In this document: positions 44,796-56,831 of the stretch, piece by piece
Layout: every line of letters starts with the position of its first letter
Position numbering within the stretch: position 1 is the first letter of the stretch
Origin: Liolophura sinensis
Lineage: Eukaryota > Mollusca > Polyplacophora > Chitonida > Chitonidae
Assembly (NCBI RefSeq): GCF_032854445.1
Contig: NC_088295.1
Span: forward strand, 52,125,249 to 52,189,248
Reading direction: 5' to 3'
Length of the DNA: 64,000 bases
Position numbers and translations under genes: made by a program
The notes under the pieces: generated by a model
What the model was told of the DNA's origin: nothing
Databases searched by the model: none
What the model saw: only the letters and a program-made list of their open reading frames with translations

Positions 44796-45787
44796 ATTTT
44801 AGACTTCTCACAAGCCAGCATAAAGCACGCTTACACGTACTGTACCTGATGTCACATGCAATGTTTTGTTAATATCTGCAATGTTTTGTACATATACTAA
44901 AAAAAAGCTGTTTGCCCTGCTGCAATAAGCATTTACAAAGCAGCCACGCTGTTTGAGGGGTGACATTCCAGGTGTTATGACTAAATGTGTATATGGGTTA
45001 AATGCCTAAAATCATTGAGCCGTCTTAATATGCATGTACAGGTAGATCTATGTAAATAGGTTCAGTGCGGTTGATTTATTATGCGAGAAGAACTCAGTAA
45101 CGCTTATTTGCTATGTAAATGAACGCAGGTATAACACATGTACATGTACATGCACGCAATGTTAGGCCGAGGCTTAAATTGTCCTGTGCAGGGTATGTAG
45201 ATATAACCACAGTAATTTAGGATCTGTATATATACATGTAGGTATAATTCTGCAGGTGTTCAGAAAGTGCAGGTACCAGGCTGAAGATACCGTAGCTGTT
45301 TAAGTACCGCTGTCACTGTAGGATATTCTGGATATTGTGACCATTTAAGCCAATAAATTTAAGATATCTTTGTCTTCATAACCTCTGAATGTATATGATA
45401 AACAGTCATATTTATGACAGGGTAATAATCTTGGCCTTTGTTGTTGATTTAATGGCAGGATCTTAGCACTATCTGGTAATTAGAGAATAATATCCGAACA
45501 GTATTTGAATGTGTCACCTGTCAAACTGCTTAGTCAGGTGAGCTGTCGGTGCTGTCTGAATGCCCTGGTCTTAAGGTGACCTGGTGGAAAGGATAGGTGC
45601 TCAACAGGTCAGAACTTGGCATAATACACAGGTATTATACACCAGCTGCCAAGGTTCGTCATCCAGTAACTATTGGTTGCCAGACCAACGCAGAAAGATT
45701 AGCTTGCTTCTTTGACATGTATCTTTATCCTGTAAATATCCCAACTCTGGTGTCGAGATCATTTATGTACAGTCCATGCTGCATCAG
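44796..45787. other. no confident gene
   Basis: AT-rich. The first ~65 codons of a + frame from 45597 (before the SINE) look moderately protein-like (A-K-V-R-H-P-V-T-I-G-C), but the frame ends inside SINE1 and has no splice support. Confidence 0.35.
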
Positions 45788-45800
45788 CAAACGTACAATG

Positions 45801-45958
45801 GGCCATATGTGGGAAGGTCTTCAGCAACCTGCGGATGGTCGTGGGTTTCCACCGGGCTCTGCCCGGTTTCCTCCCACCATAATGCTGGCCGCCGTCGTAT
45901 AAGTGAAATATTCTTGAGTACGGCATAAAACACCAATCAAATAAATAGATAAATAAAT
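45801..45958 (+). mobile_element. SINE1 with 13-bp TSD
   Basis: Starts 'ggccatatgtgggaagg', lacks the tRNA head, body well preserved, tail (AAAT)n. Perfect TSD 'caaacgtacaatg' (45788-45800 and 45959-45971). Confidence 0.93.
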
Positions 45959-45971
45959 CAAACGTACAATG

Positions 45972-46930
45972 CAGTTAAGATAAAAAAAAAAAGAAGACAG
46001 TTCCATAAATTCAGAACCCTCCTAGAATAAATATTTAAATTGTCAAGGATTACCATCATCTCCAAGTCAAAGACTTTTCTAGAACTGGTGCCATTGCATG
46101 TTCGTGTGAAGATTCTATATAGACCATTGATATCTGCATATTTGACTTCTGAACGTCATGGTGGTCAAATTGTGAAGATGCATACATGTATATATTGCCC
46201 TATTCATGTAGTAATTGGTGTAGAGCATGTGTTTTTAAGCACTGCACCAGTACCATGTGCTTGATGCACCAAAATTCCCCTTCTGTGTGATATCATGTGT
46301 CTAATACACAATGTCCATTACAGCCATGACACATGCAGTTCTTCATTGTTCTTAATTTGATTGGCAGGGCTGCCCATCCATATTCAGACTTTCTCTTTAA
46401 AGCTGTATAATTCATTTTTCTGTGGCATTTTTATTGAGCATATTGAAAGCACATAATACTAAACTCATTATTTTTCAGTAATTTCTTTCAGTAACAAAGT
46501 CTTCTGTTACTCATCTGTGTTAGTTTAATAGTTTCACTGCAGGCTGATAAACTCGGGTAGCTGATAAAGGTCGTGACCTCAGGTTCAGTGTTTTTTACTA
46601 AAAGCAAGACGATGGAGGCAAACTCTGTAACTGCTATGGTATACGCTCAGAAAATGTGATTACTTTTCATGAACAAACATGATAGACATGGACCATTTGG
46701 TTTGGCCAGTCTTCAGGTTAGTTAATTACAGAGACCACATACATGTAGGTGACATCAGTTTATGCTAGGGAAGATTTAATGCATGTGTGAAGAGTGCTAA
46801 TGTTTCTTACTGTTTAATAGTTTGACACCTATTGGGGCGGCTTCACCCCATAGCTCTCGATTGGAACGGCATTGCTCGATGAGAGTTACCCCACTCTTGA
46901 ACTAGAGTGCCTATAGTTAGGTTTTGCTGA
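45972..46930. other. no gene seen
   Basis: AT-rich DNA. No supported exon. A weak hairpin lies around 46850-46890 (CTCTC ... GAGAG). Confidence 0.45.
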
Positions 46931-47660
46931 ATGGCTGCACTTCAGGTGGTGGTGAATGGCTGCAGTTCAGATGGTGGTGAATGGCTGCAGTTCAAGTGGT
47001 GGTGAATGACTACAGATCAGGCGGCGGTGAATGACCACGGTTCATGTGGTGGTGAATGACCATAGTTCAGGTGATGGTGAGTGACTACAGTTTAGGCGGT
47101 GGTGAATGACTACAGTTCAGGTGGTGGTGAATGGCTGCAGTTCAGGTGGTGGTGAATGGCTGCTGTTCAGGTGGTGGTGAATGACTACAGATCAGGCGGC
47201 GGTGAATGACCACGCTTCATGTGGTGGTGAATGACCACGCTTCATGTGGTGGTGAATGACTACAGATCAGGCGGTAGTGAATGACTACAGTTCAGGTGGT
47301 TGTGAATGGCTGCTGTTCAGGTGGTGGTGAATGACTACAGATCAGGCGGCGGTGAATGACCACGGTTCAGGTAGTGGTGAATGACCACGGTTCATGTGGT
47401 GGTGAATGACCATAGTTCAGGTGATGGTGAGTGACTACAGTTTAGGCGGTGGCGAATGACTACAGTTCAGGAGGTGGTGAATGGCTGCTATTCAGGTGGT
47501 GGTGAATGGCCACGGTTCAGGTAGTGGTGAATGACCACGGTTCATGTGGTGGTGAATGACCATAGTTCAGGTGATGGTGAGTGACTACAGTTTAGGCGGT
47601 GGTGAATGACTACAGTTCAGGAGGTGGTGAATGACAACAGTTCAGTAATGGTGAGTGACA
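46931..47660. repeat. 25-bp minisatellite, about 29 copies
   Basis: Unit 'gaatgactacagttcag' plus 'gtggtggt' (25 bp), with variants 'ggctgcag', 'gaccacggttcatg' and 'gagtgactacagtttagg'. Blocks of several units recur in the same order (near 47030, 47385 and 47540), so higher-order amplification has occurred. Confidence 0.93.
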
Positions 47661-47890
47661 ATACATTTCAGCAGTGGTGAGGAACTTACATGTATTTATA
47701 GGTAGTGATGATCAGAGATTACAGTGTAGATGTACTTGATGGTGCATGACTAGATTCATTCTACAGTCGGGTGTCGATGGGTGACTACTGTACATTTCAG
47801 AGGTGTTGAGTGACTACATTTTATAGGTGGTGTTGAATGACTAGTCTACACTTCAAGAGATGATGAGGGACTGCAGTTCAGGCGGTATCA
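47661..47890. repeat. decayed edge of the 25-bp array
   Basis: Loose copies with 'gtgactac', 'catttcag' and 'ggtggtg' at stretched spacing continue the array to about 47885. Insertions and substitutions increase away from the core. Confidence 0.7.
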
Positions 47891-48111
47891 CTGTCAAATG
47901 TCAGGGATTACTGGTACCTTTGAGAGTGCCAAGCAATGCTGTATGCTGAAGCATTGTGATAATACAAATGAATATGCATTGCTCCAGAAAAGGGGTATAT
48001 CGGCATAATTTACACCTCCAAAAATACGCAAAACTGTGCAGTGGGTAACTACTTTTACTCAAAATGTAATCTTGGCGGACACGTGGGAAGTTTTCCAAGC
48101 CCAAATCCTAG
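47891..48111. other. no gene seen
   Basis: Short AT-rich spacer that would be the last intron of the gene ending at 48270. Confidence 0.4.
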
Positions 48112-48270
48112 TTAGATCGAAGTATAGCTCTGATAGAATGGCTTCTCGACATTGTTATTGCTCAGTCTGAAGATCTGAAATCAACAAAAAGACAACAAGG
48201 GAAACTGGTACTGACAGACGCAACTGAAGAGTCATCCTTCTCATTCAAGATGGGCCACCGACAGCGGTGA
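48112..48270 (+). CDS. C-terminal coding exon, unidentified gene
   Basis: After an acceptor 'aagcccaaatcctag' (AG at 48110-48111) a phase-0 frame of 52 codons plus TGA reads L-D-R-S-I-A-L-I-E-W-L-L-D-I-V-I-A-Q-S-E and ends F-K-M-G-H-R-Q-R. The first half is a probable amphipathic helix and the second a polar tail. An AATAAA lies 207 bp beyond the stop, as expected for a 3' UTR. This is the best-supported gene end in the window. I do not recognise the protein. Upstream exons on the same strand are not securely identified (27717 is a candidate first exon). Confidence 0.5.
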   Translation, partial: LDRSIALIEWLLDIVIAQSEDLKSTKRQQGKLVLTDATEESSFSFKMGHRQR

Positions 48271-48476
48271 TTTGACTGCCTGATAAGAAAGTCAAGTTAA
48301 ATGATTATTTTGGAGAAAGGAAAAAAAGAGAAATGCTATGCAGTTGCCGCTGTCAGCTTTGCACATTTATAGAAATGTTGACAGTTAAAAACATGTTATA
48401 TTCCCTCTTCGGTTAATTAAACCCTGTATTTAACTATTTAATCTAAAGACTGTTAATTATGTACTTTGGTGAAATG

Positions 48477-48482
48477 AATAAA
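48477..48482 (+). terminator. candidate polyadenylation signal AATAAA
   Basis: Canonical hexamer 207 bp downstream of the TGA at 48268-48270. The hexamer is common by chance in AT-rich DNA. Its value comes from its position. Confidence 0.4.
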
Positions 48483-48694
48483 ATGAAACGGCATTGCAGC
48501 ACACAAAGACATTGAATAGACTTGCACTTAAACCTAAGATTAGTGCCCAGATTTAGCTGTGGTCTTATAAATATAAGGATTATATGAGATTAACTACCCT
48601 GGCCGACCTCCAGTCGACTGCCCAGTATGGCTCAACAGGTGACGTCTTAGATGGCCAACCGAAGCATAGCAGGCCTAAATAAGCTGGGAATTCC

Positions 48695-48868
48695 TATAAA
48701 AACGGTGTCATTTTCGACATGGACTCTTAACTACACAGAAACAAGTGTATGCTGCTGTATCAGTTTGAACTCATAACGGACGATGTTGAAGTTCCGATTT
48801 ATGACACTGGCATCTCGGCCGAGCTTCAGATTCCGAGTTTTCAGACATTAAATTTGATCTTTGTCAAG
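48695..48868 (+). promoter_or_regulatory. TATA-like promoter and possible first exon
   Basis: TATAAAA at 48695 is followed by an ATG at 48749. The frame runs about 40 codons (M-L-L-Y-Q-F-E-L-I-T-D-D, I-Y-D-T-G-I-S-A-E-L-Q) to a donor-like TCAAG|gtattt at 48868. It lies shortly after the AATAAA of the upstream gene and could be a coding or noncoding first exon of a downstream + strand gene. Evidence is limited to this spacing. Confidence 0.25.
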
Positions 48869-48869
48869 G

Positions 48870-51167
48870 TATTTCCAACCACATTGGCAATACGGACTGG
48901 CAAGCTATATAGGTTACACTGTACATTTTATGTGTTTATATCAGAATGTGTTATTTATTTACTATTCTTTCCCTCTGTCACAATAAATGCCATTCTATTC
49001 CCCGAGGTCTTCTAAGTTCATACGTGTATGCAAAGACACGTATGTCAGCATTCCAAATAACCTAGATGTGTACATGTATTCCTGTATAGTCATATACAGT
49101 ACAAATGCAGACATCGGCATTAGTGTACAGAGGTTTGCTAATTGTTTGCTAATTTGCTAAGTTGCGTTATCATTGAGGTTTTAGTCAGCTGCTGCCACAA
49201 TACTAGCCAGATATTTCAAGTGCAGCTAGCTGTATTCCTCTTGTAACGTTCAAATGAAAAAATGTCAAGAGCAGATGCGGCTATCTTACATTATTCAAAA
49301 TCCTTCCATCTTCTTCTGGAGCCCACGTCTTCTTTCAAGAAGGTTAAATTGTTTGGAATCTTGAAAAAAAACATAACCACATGAACGATGTCCTTTTACA
49401 ACAGTGTGCAGAGCAACAAACTTTTTCGGAAGAAATTCAACATGCTTGTGGTCACTGTTGTAGCTTTTGTTAACACTGAACTAAACGGCCAAGCTCTGAC
49501 AGCATGTAACACGATATGATTTGGCGGAGACTTTCGCATGTTGGCGGGGAAAAAATGTATAAACAAGCCTTATTTTCTGGTGATATGTAGTGCCATATTA
49601 TTCTGATTTAAGTACCCTTTTTAAATAATTTTTTAAACTCAATTTAACAATATATACAGGGGTAGTTAATTATGAGTAAATGATAAATCTGGACTCTAAT
49701 CCTTTAATTTGTGCATTGCTTATAGTTTATGATAAATAGTTTCTTCGGATTGCCAGTATTTCTAAGATAATTAACCAGTAGACCTCTGCTGAAATTGGGA
49801 GGAGTATTGTACTGCCACAAATATATACTTATCTGGAGAAGGGAATGTGAATGACGTATGACTGAAACAATTCAAGATTGTTATAAAGGAAATAAATATC
49901 AGCTGATAAATTTGATTTGATTTGATTTCTGGCTTGATAGAGAAGATGTCAGATTTTCATTCAGTGGTGTTTTATAAGTTTGGAGCAGAAGTTTATAGGC
50001 TTAATTTTTCACTGTAGAGAAACCCAGTAACACCAAACTGACTAGTGTAATATACAAAAAGTATGTAGAGGTAGGATACTCTTTAATTCTTTTTTTTTTA
50101 TTTTATTTTATTTTATTTTATTCCTTCACATACACATGTACATATAGCTCTGTAATGTAATGTTTTGTTAATATCATCAGTTGAAGGCTTCGTATAAAGC
50201 TGAATGTTATCTGAACAGGATCTGACCGAAGTTATTATGAAAATGTTAAAATTAGACAGGTTATTTCAGGTGTACAGGGTAGAATGTGTACGAAGGGGAC
50301 TGAGTCATCTCTGCCCCCTAACCCTGAATATACTCTATCTGTATGTGTCTGCATCCACGCCACTCAGCCTGTTGAATATTTATAGGTGCTATCACAAGCA
50401 CCTGTACTAGGAATGCGCACACTCCAGTAGAGTGTCACCTGCCTAGCCCAGTAAGCATAAGCACAGTCAGGGGTGACATCACTTACCCAAGTTCTAACCA
50501 CTCTGTACAGCTGGGGTTTTTTTACCTGGATTTACCCTAACAGTTTCAGGTGAGAACTTTCTTCCTTAGTTTTACGACTGCACGTACAGGTGTATAGATA
50601 TCTAGAATTATTGTGGTCATACTCAGCATTGTTATACGTTTACATCTGTATGGGAATGTAGGCCTTGTAACCTACCTGTTTAGATTCATGAGAAAATAGA
50701 TACACATGTACATTGTAGATCTCTCCTCTCTAGCAGTCTGGATGAAGACAATACATGTACATCAACATGTAAGTATATAACTCCTCTCGTAGACAAAATC
50801 CTGTGATCATGGATGGGTGATTGATATGGTACATGTGCTGAAAGATGAACATATGCAAGATTTGAGCAGGTGTGCAGTTTATAGGCCTCTTTTTATTAAC
50901 CAGATTTACATGTAGAAGCTCAGTGGAATCCATATGTGTGAGTGTACATGAATAAGCTGGTTGAAAATTCATCTGCAAATGAGATGCTGAGATAAAAGAG
51001 CTCCAGGGTCATCAGATGTAGAGAAAATGTTAGTAGATCTAGCCAAGCTGAGGTATGTACATATACATGTACAGTATTAACAAGTACAAGATATTAATAA
51101 GTGCATGAACGTGTATGGCATGTGTGGTGGGCATTCAGTCAAATCAGGTATTCCTGGTTTTTAGGAC
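48870..51167. other. no gene seen; (TTTTA)n microsatellite
   Basis: AT-rich DNA. A (TTTTA) run occupies about 50091-50122. A tiny exon-like piece (44 nt from 50219, after 'ctgaacag') has a poor donor and is not called. Confidence 0.45.
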
Positions 51168-51300
51168 AGGGCCCACTTGCAGAAAACCCTCTTAACATTA
51201 AGAGCACGTAACTACTAAGGTGACGTAATGCCTACAGTGCTGGTTGTCATGGTAGTTACGTGCTCCTTAAAGTTAAGAGGGTTTCATGCAAGTGCGCCCT
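51168..51300. mobile_element. 133-bp MITE with ~46-bp terminal inverted repeats
   Basis: The left arm 'agggcccacttgcagaaaac' continues with 'cctcttaacattaagagc' and 'acgtaactac'. The right arm is its complement, reading 'gtagttacgtgctcctt', 'aaagttaagagggtttc' and 'atgcaagtgcgccct'. The unpaired centre is about 40 bp. No coding capacity. A clear TSD was not found. Classic miniature inverted-repeat element. Confidence 0.88.
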
Positions 51301-53574
51301 GAACCAACAATTCTCTGGACTGATAAACCTTTTTATCTGCTCTATATTGTTCAAATGGTACTAGGTTCACTGCAGGAAATGGATTTTTTTTTCTTCTCCG
51401 CCATGCAAATATGTCAGAAAGGATTAATCTGATACAGGTTTGATCATCATAGTGCACTGAAATTGGGTAAATGTTTTTAGAGTGAAAAGATCCAGATGAA
51501 GTTTATTTCTTTCTGTAGCGTAGATTAATTATAATTATGGCCATATTCCCATTAGGCAGCTACTTGTACATGTGTGAGAATGTTTATTAGGCTTCTGAGC
51601 TAAAAGCTTGGAAAGCCTATTGTTCTCATACAGATTATTAGGGGATTGGTCCTCTAGGCAACACCCTATTGAAATTGTCAGGATTATCTCCCTTCTGGCC
51701 AATGAAAATAGTCTAAAAGTAGGTCAGCTGTACAAACTGCACCATTTTATCGAACAAAAACATTTCTGAGACCTCCTTGACCTCATAATTATGAATTTCA
51801 AAGAATTACTCATGGTGAAGTTGTCATTTTAACCTAATTACCTAAACCTTTTTCAAATTTTAATGTTTAGACTTTGTGTATAACTGCATGAAAGTTACAT
51901 AAATTTTGTTACAGCTTAAAGTAGTAGTGAATTTTTCATCCGATTTTAATGAAACTGTATGTTTTAGGGCATGCCTATGAAGGAATAGCGTCATGTAAAT
52001 ATGGGGCAGAGTTGCATGTAGGTTGCCCTTTGTTTTGGATTCGTGAAATTTAGAACTTTTTTCAGTGTTTTCCCCCACAAAAGTAATGAACCGATTGTTC
52101 TTAACTTTTATATTGTTGTATTAAGATAGTCCATCCATACATGGCAGATATTTAAATACTATCTTCACTTTCAAAAATAAATGAAAATCTCAGTTCATGA
52201 AAACAGTTAAAGACTATGACATGTCTGATTGCTGTGAAAAAAAAAAGGTTTGCTGTGCGAAATTCAGTGAATGAGAAACTGAAGAAACCCACAGTAACCT
52301 GATACAATATTGATCATAAATTAATGACCATTAAAAAGATAGTCTACATATTAGAGAAATGAAATAAATGAGATATGTCAATCAGTTGTGTATCAATGAT
52401 AATATGACTTGTGACTTGTACGTTTCGTGATGATTAGTGGCTGGGTCTCAGTGGCTTGAAGTACATGTATGTCTCTTTATGTTCTCTCCTGGAACAAAAG
52501 ACATGTTTTTGATAGCAAATCAGTGTTGTTAGCTAGCATTCATTTCTGGCAAAGAGAGCTTTTATTTTGCCAAATTAAACCATTTATCAAACTTTTATCA
52601 AAAATAATTCCTGGAGACGGAATTGCAAACTGCTACAGTGTACGTCAGTGGAAATGCTAGAAATTACAAATTCACAAACATGTTCATTGTAGAATTGTAG
52701 AAATAATGCAAATGTGAGCTGTGTTGGTAGAGTATAAGGCATTGTAAAATGCACTTTGCACTTGTCAGCCAAACTCAGCTGCAGAACATGGTATATATCG
52801 CATGACGTTGCAAGTGCAGCTGATGAGACTCTACAGCTCTTCAAAATGTAACACATACTAGTGACATCTATGAATTTGGCACAGCATAACTCACCTTACG
52901 GAGCGGAGCGTGAAATGCCATAAAACATTATATTATATTCCTATATTATACTGGCTCACAGGAATATACATTGTATATTTTTGGAAATGTTTATCTTATA
53001 TTGTAACTAGTAACTGCAGATCATTTGAAAAAGATGTGAACAGTGAGGAAAACTCCATCCATTGAAGGACTGACAGCCAGTATATGACTTCCCATAAATG
53101 GCTCAGTTCAAGGCTTTCACTACTTTATAAGGTCTGATATATTATGTGTAACTAGGAAAAAAACGTTTATATTGTGACGTATAATTCGTCTCAGACATTA
53201 TTTCTTCAATATTTTGAAAGACAGGGCACTAAGAAATCCTAGGTCTATAATCTGGCAGTAGGGACCAGGTCAAAACATCCACTAACCAAAACACCTGCCA
53301 CTAGATATGTGCTTGTTAATGGCACTGTACAAAGTTAATTCAGTCCGAATGAAAAATATTAACATTATTGGATATGTTTTATCAAAATGAGCTGTGTATT
53401 TTTCAAGCAGGTCTTCGTGACCTGAAGTGTTGTTTGACACAGCCAGATATGACCATGGCAGCTGAGCTGTTGATCTTTAATTTGCTGATTTTTTGAAATA
53501 CTGCCTTTAAAGAAATTTAAAGTCCTGTTCTTTGCTCTGTAGGGACCCGTACATTGCGTTTTTCTATCTTTTTT
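51301..53574. other. no gene seen
   Basis: About 2.3 kb of AT-rich DNA with no supported exon or repeat. Confidence 0.45.
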
Positions 53575-53674
53575 GAGCAGCATGAGCTGGACTTGAACAG
53601 CGACCACATTGGTGAGAGACTCCTGGGTCATTACGCTGCGCTAGTGTGCTAACCAACTGAGCCATGGAGGCCCC
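53575..53674 (-). mobile_element. SINE1 head only
   Basis: The tRNA-related head of SINE1 (reverse of 'gcctccatggctcagttgg' to 'gttcaagtccagctcatg') without body or tail. Most other copies are missing the head, so this is the reciprocal case. Confidence 0.88.
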
Positions 53675-56523
53675 ATGAAATGAATAGTATGCATACATGT
53701 ATATCCACTCATTGTTAGTTCAAGAACCATTTTGTTCAAGAACCAACATCTTCAAAACCCAGTTTTGTACTAGTGCAATAGTGCGTTTTATTCATATTTA
53801 TTGCGAATTCTTTTAAACAGTCTGAGTGAAATCATAGCAGCAAGGTGATAGTTGGCAAGTCGTCACAGGTAACAGGTGAAATACGGTCCACTTGCCAATT
53901 TACTCAAGGTAGGGTTTTATTCTAACCTTTCATGTGCTGTGTGAGTGCCTCACTTCTTTTTGTTGAAATCAACTTTTGTGAAATTGCTTTACTTAAGCGG
54001 GACTTTTCTGACAAGTTTGAAGTTTTAATAGCAGATAGAACATGGCAGTGCAGACACATCCCAATACTGAGGTAGATGCTGCAAAACATGTGTGAATTAA
54101 GACATTTTGGAAGTTGTAAAACTACATGCAGTTCTAGTTTTTCTCAGTAATGCTTCTGCTACATGTAGAAAATGTATGAGATTCAAATTGGTTTTATTCA
54201 TTGAAAACAATATTTGACTATAGTTGCAATATATTTGATGGAAACTCGTCCGATATAATGTTTAATTGCTGTATCTGATTTATACATACATGTGGTGTTT
54301 TAAAGTTATTGGTCACCACCAGTAGTAGAGGGGGATTAAAGGGTTGCAAGTTAGGTTTTCAGACTATTATATTGAATTGAAACTTGAAAGACTTAAAAAT
54401 CCATTTTTAACGATATTATGATTTTGTCTGTATTTTGCTGCATGCTATTGAACACAAACTTATTTAGCATCACCCTGACAGGTTTTTGCTCTCTTGTCCA
54501 TTTGCCATAAAATTATGGCAGTTTTGTCCTGTAATGGGTACTTTAAAATACAGGTTTTCAGACTTCTTTTTTCAAAGGTAAATGGTCTGATTTGAAACTT
54601 GGTCCACTGTTAAGACAAGTTACAGGCAAGTTCATGGCTTAACTACTTCACCTGCTTTCAACAAAACTATGTCCATAGTTGTGCTATTGTGGATTGTGAC
54701 ATTATCTATTATTTAAGACTGATGGGCTCAAACTGTCAGGAGTAATTTACATTGTGAATTAAAATAACACTTTCGGAATCATATACACTTTGTATTTTGT
54801 AAATTAATTGCTGTCCTTTGCTTGAAAGGAAAATAGTAAATAGCCATTTACTACATGATATTAATTCAACATGTGCAGTTGCATGTACTTGTAGGCCTAC
54901 ATGTCGACTTGTATAACTTAATTACTTTTATAGTTACCTTTTGAATATATACAATGTAGTAGTGGAAGTAAAGTATATTGCTTCTTTGTTAACAGTTTTA
55001 ATACAAATTCAAAACATACTTGTATTCCATGAATAGAAGAATTTCATATGAGTTTATACAAGAATTTATCTTTTTTTTTTATGTCTTTTGTTTTGTTTGA
55101 CCTAGTTTAAAAATTTTTTGTGGTGAATACATGCCTTTTCCATGGGAAACGGAGGATACTTGCTCAAGTGAGAAGGCTTGAATAATCATTTAGCGCAAAG
55201 AAGTGTTCGCTCTGAGCAATAGAGAAGTGAATCACTGGTCCTAGCTGTATTGATCGCTCTGTTCCATTTGCATGTAGTTGCCTTTACAGTAATGACTTTA
55301 CAGCCTGCGTCAGTTGTTCAAATGTACATTTGTTGTGTAATGTACAGTGTAAGACCAAGCTCTCATTGCTGCCTGCCAATGTAGATGATACTTGTCACTG
55401 TGTGTCCTTCCTGCTGTACTGCCTAAAGTATGCACATGGCATTTGTGTGGATATATCTGTGCTATATTCAGCTTTTTATTTTTGTGTACCTGAACTTTAT
55501 TTTTTTATTTTTATTTTTTTTTTACAGTTATACGGCTTGCGAGATATACAGACTGATAACTGATCATATGTAATCGCGTAACTTAGTTACGTAAATGTAC
55601 ATGAGCTCAAAGATTTGCGATGACATTCCTGTTGAGATACCGGAACAGCAGATACCAGATAACAGACTCTGCATGATTTTATTATATATGTATATGTGGC
55701 TTTTCAGGGTCAAAAACAAAGGTTGTACAAAATACCTGCATGTGTAGGGTGTAACCTGTACACATAGGGTATGATTTCACAGGAGAAGACATTGACGCTG
55801 AAACTCAGCCCTTCCTATGGTTTGTATCACAGGTTACGTGCAAGGAGTGGCAGTTAATCTTTTATACGGACTCATTAACGAAATAACTCACACACTCATG
55901 TGTTTTTTTGGGGGTTTTTTTTTGTTGTTGTTTTTTTATTGGTTTTTTTTTTTCGGTGTCAGTTAAACTTTGATTGGTGTATGACCAGATGTAGACCTTT
56001 TCCAGTGGGTAGACAAGGCTGGGTTATCATGCTTACATGTACATGATAGAGGTCTGACATACATGTACATGTATTGTATGCGTGTTTAAATGACATACCT
56101 GCCTATATAAACTTTGGTTCAGTACATGGGTTGATAGACTGCTCATTAATAAAGGTGTAATTGAAGCCCATGTTACAGTGAAGCTTGTGACTTCATGTAC
56201 ACCTGTATTCAGTGATTGTATGTCAATGCCAATAGCCTGCACGAGCCAGTTGTCATTCACACTTGACATGGTGCCTTATTATCAATAAATGATTTATGAT
56301 TATAAGTTTGTAACATTGATCATGTATTTCAGGTAATGACTTTAGATTCTCTAGTGTGGTCATTCAAGGGACTTTAATGACGAGAAGTAGGTAATAGCAC
56401 AAGATGTGATCATAGTGACTGACATTTAAAGCTCCCTGTAGCCACCATACAAGTATTTGAGCAGTATATAACCTTTATTACAGAACATTTGTGTTCAGTC
56501 CACAAGGTATACAAGTCTGTGTG
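53675..56523. other. no gene seen
   Basis: About 2.8 kb of AT-rich DNA with T-runs (55500-55530, 55900-55955). Short frames only. Confidence 0.45.
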
Positions 56524-56536
56524 TCAAAACTAATCC

Positions 56537-56681
56537 GCTCTCCGGTCGTATGTGGGAAGGTCTGCCAGCAACCTGCAGGTGTGGGTTCCCCCGGGCTCTG
56601 CCCTGTTTCCACCCACCATAATGCTGGCCGCCGTCGTATAAATGAAATGTTCCTGAGTGAAACGCCAATCAAATAAATAAA
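56537..56681 (+). mobile_element. SINE1 with 13-bp TSD
   Basis: Starts 'gctctccggtcgtatgtggg', with small internal deletions, tail (AAAT)n. Perfect TSD 'tcaaaactaatcc' (56524-56536 and 56682-56694). Confidence 0.93.
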
Positions 56682-56831
56682 TCAAAACTAATCCATCAAG
56701 TAAAGCAGTGCTTAGTACGTGTATGGTGCTGAACAGTGATCAAATAGATCAATAAATATTTAGGCATATTTTGATACATTGGTATGTATATATTAATCAT
56801 GTAGGGCTGAATGTCTGCATTTCTACATGTA

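Noticed and set aside
48477-48870. Operon-like or trans-spliced gene pair
   Set aside because: The close spacing of a poly(A) signal and a TATA-like box is suggestive, but there is no evidence of trans-splicing acceptors or a shared transcript.
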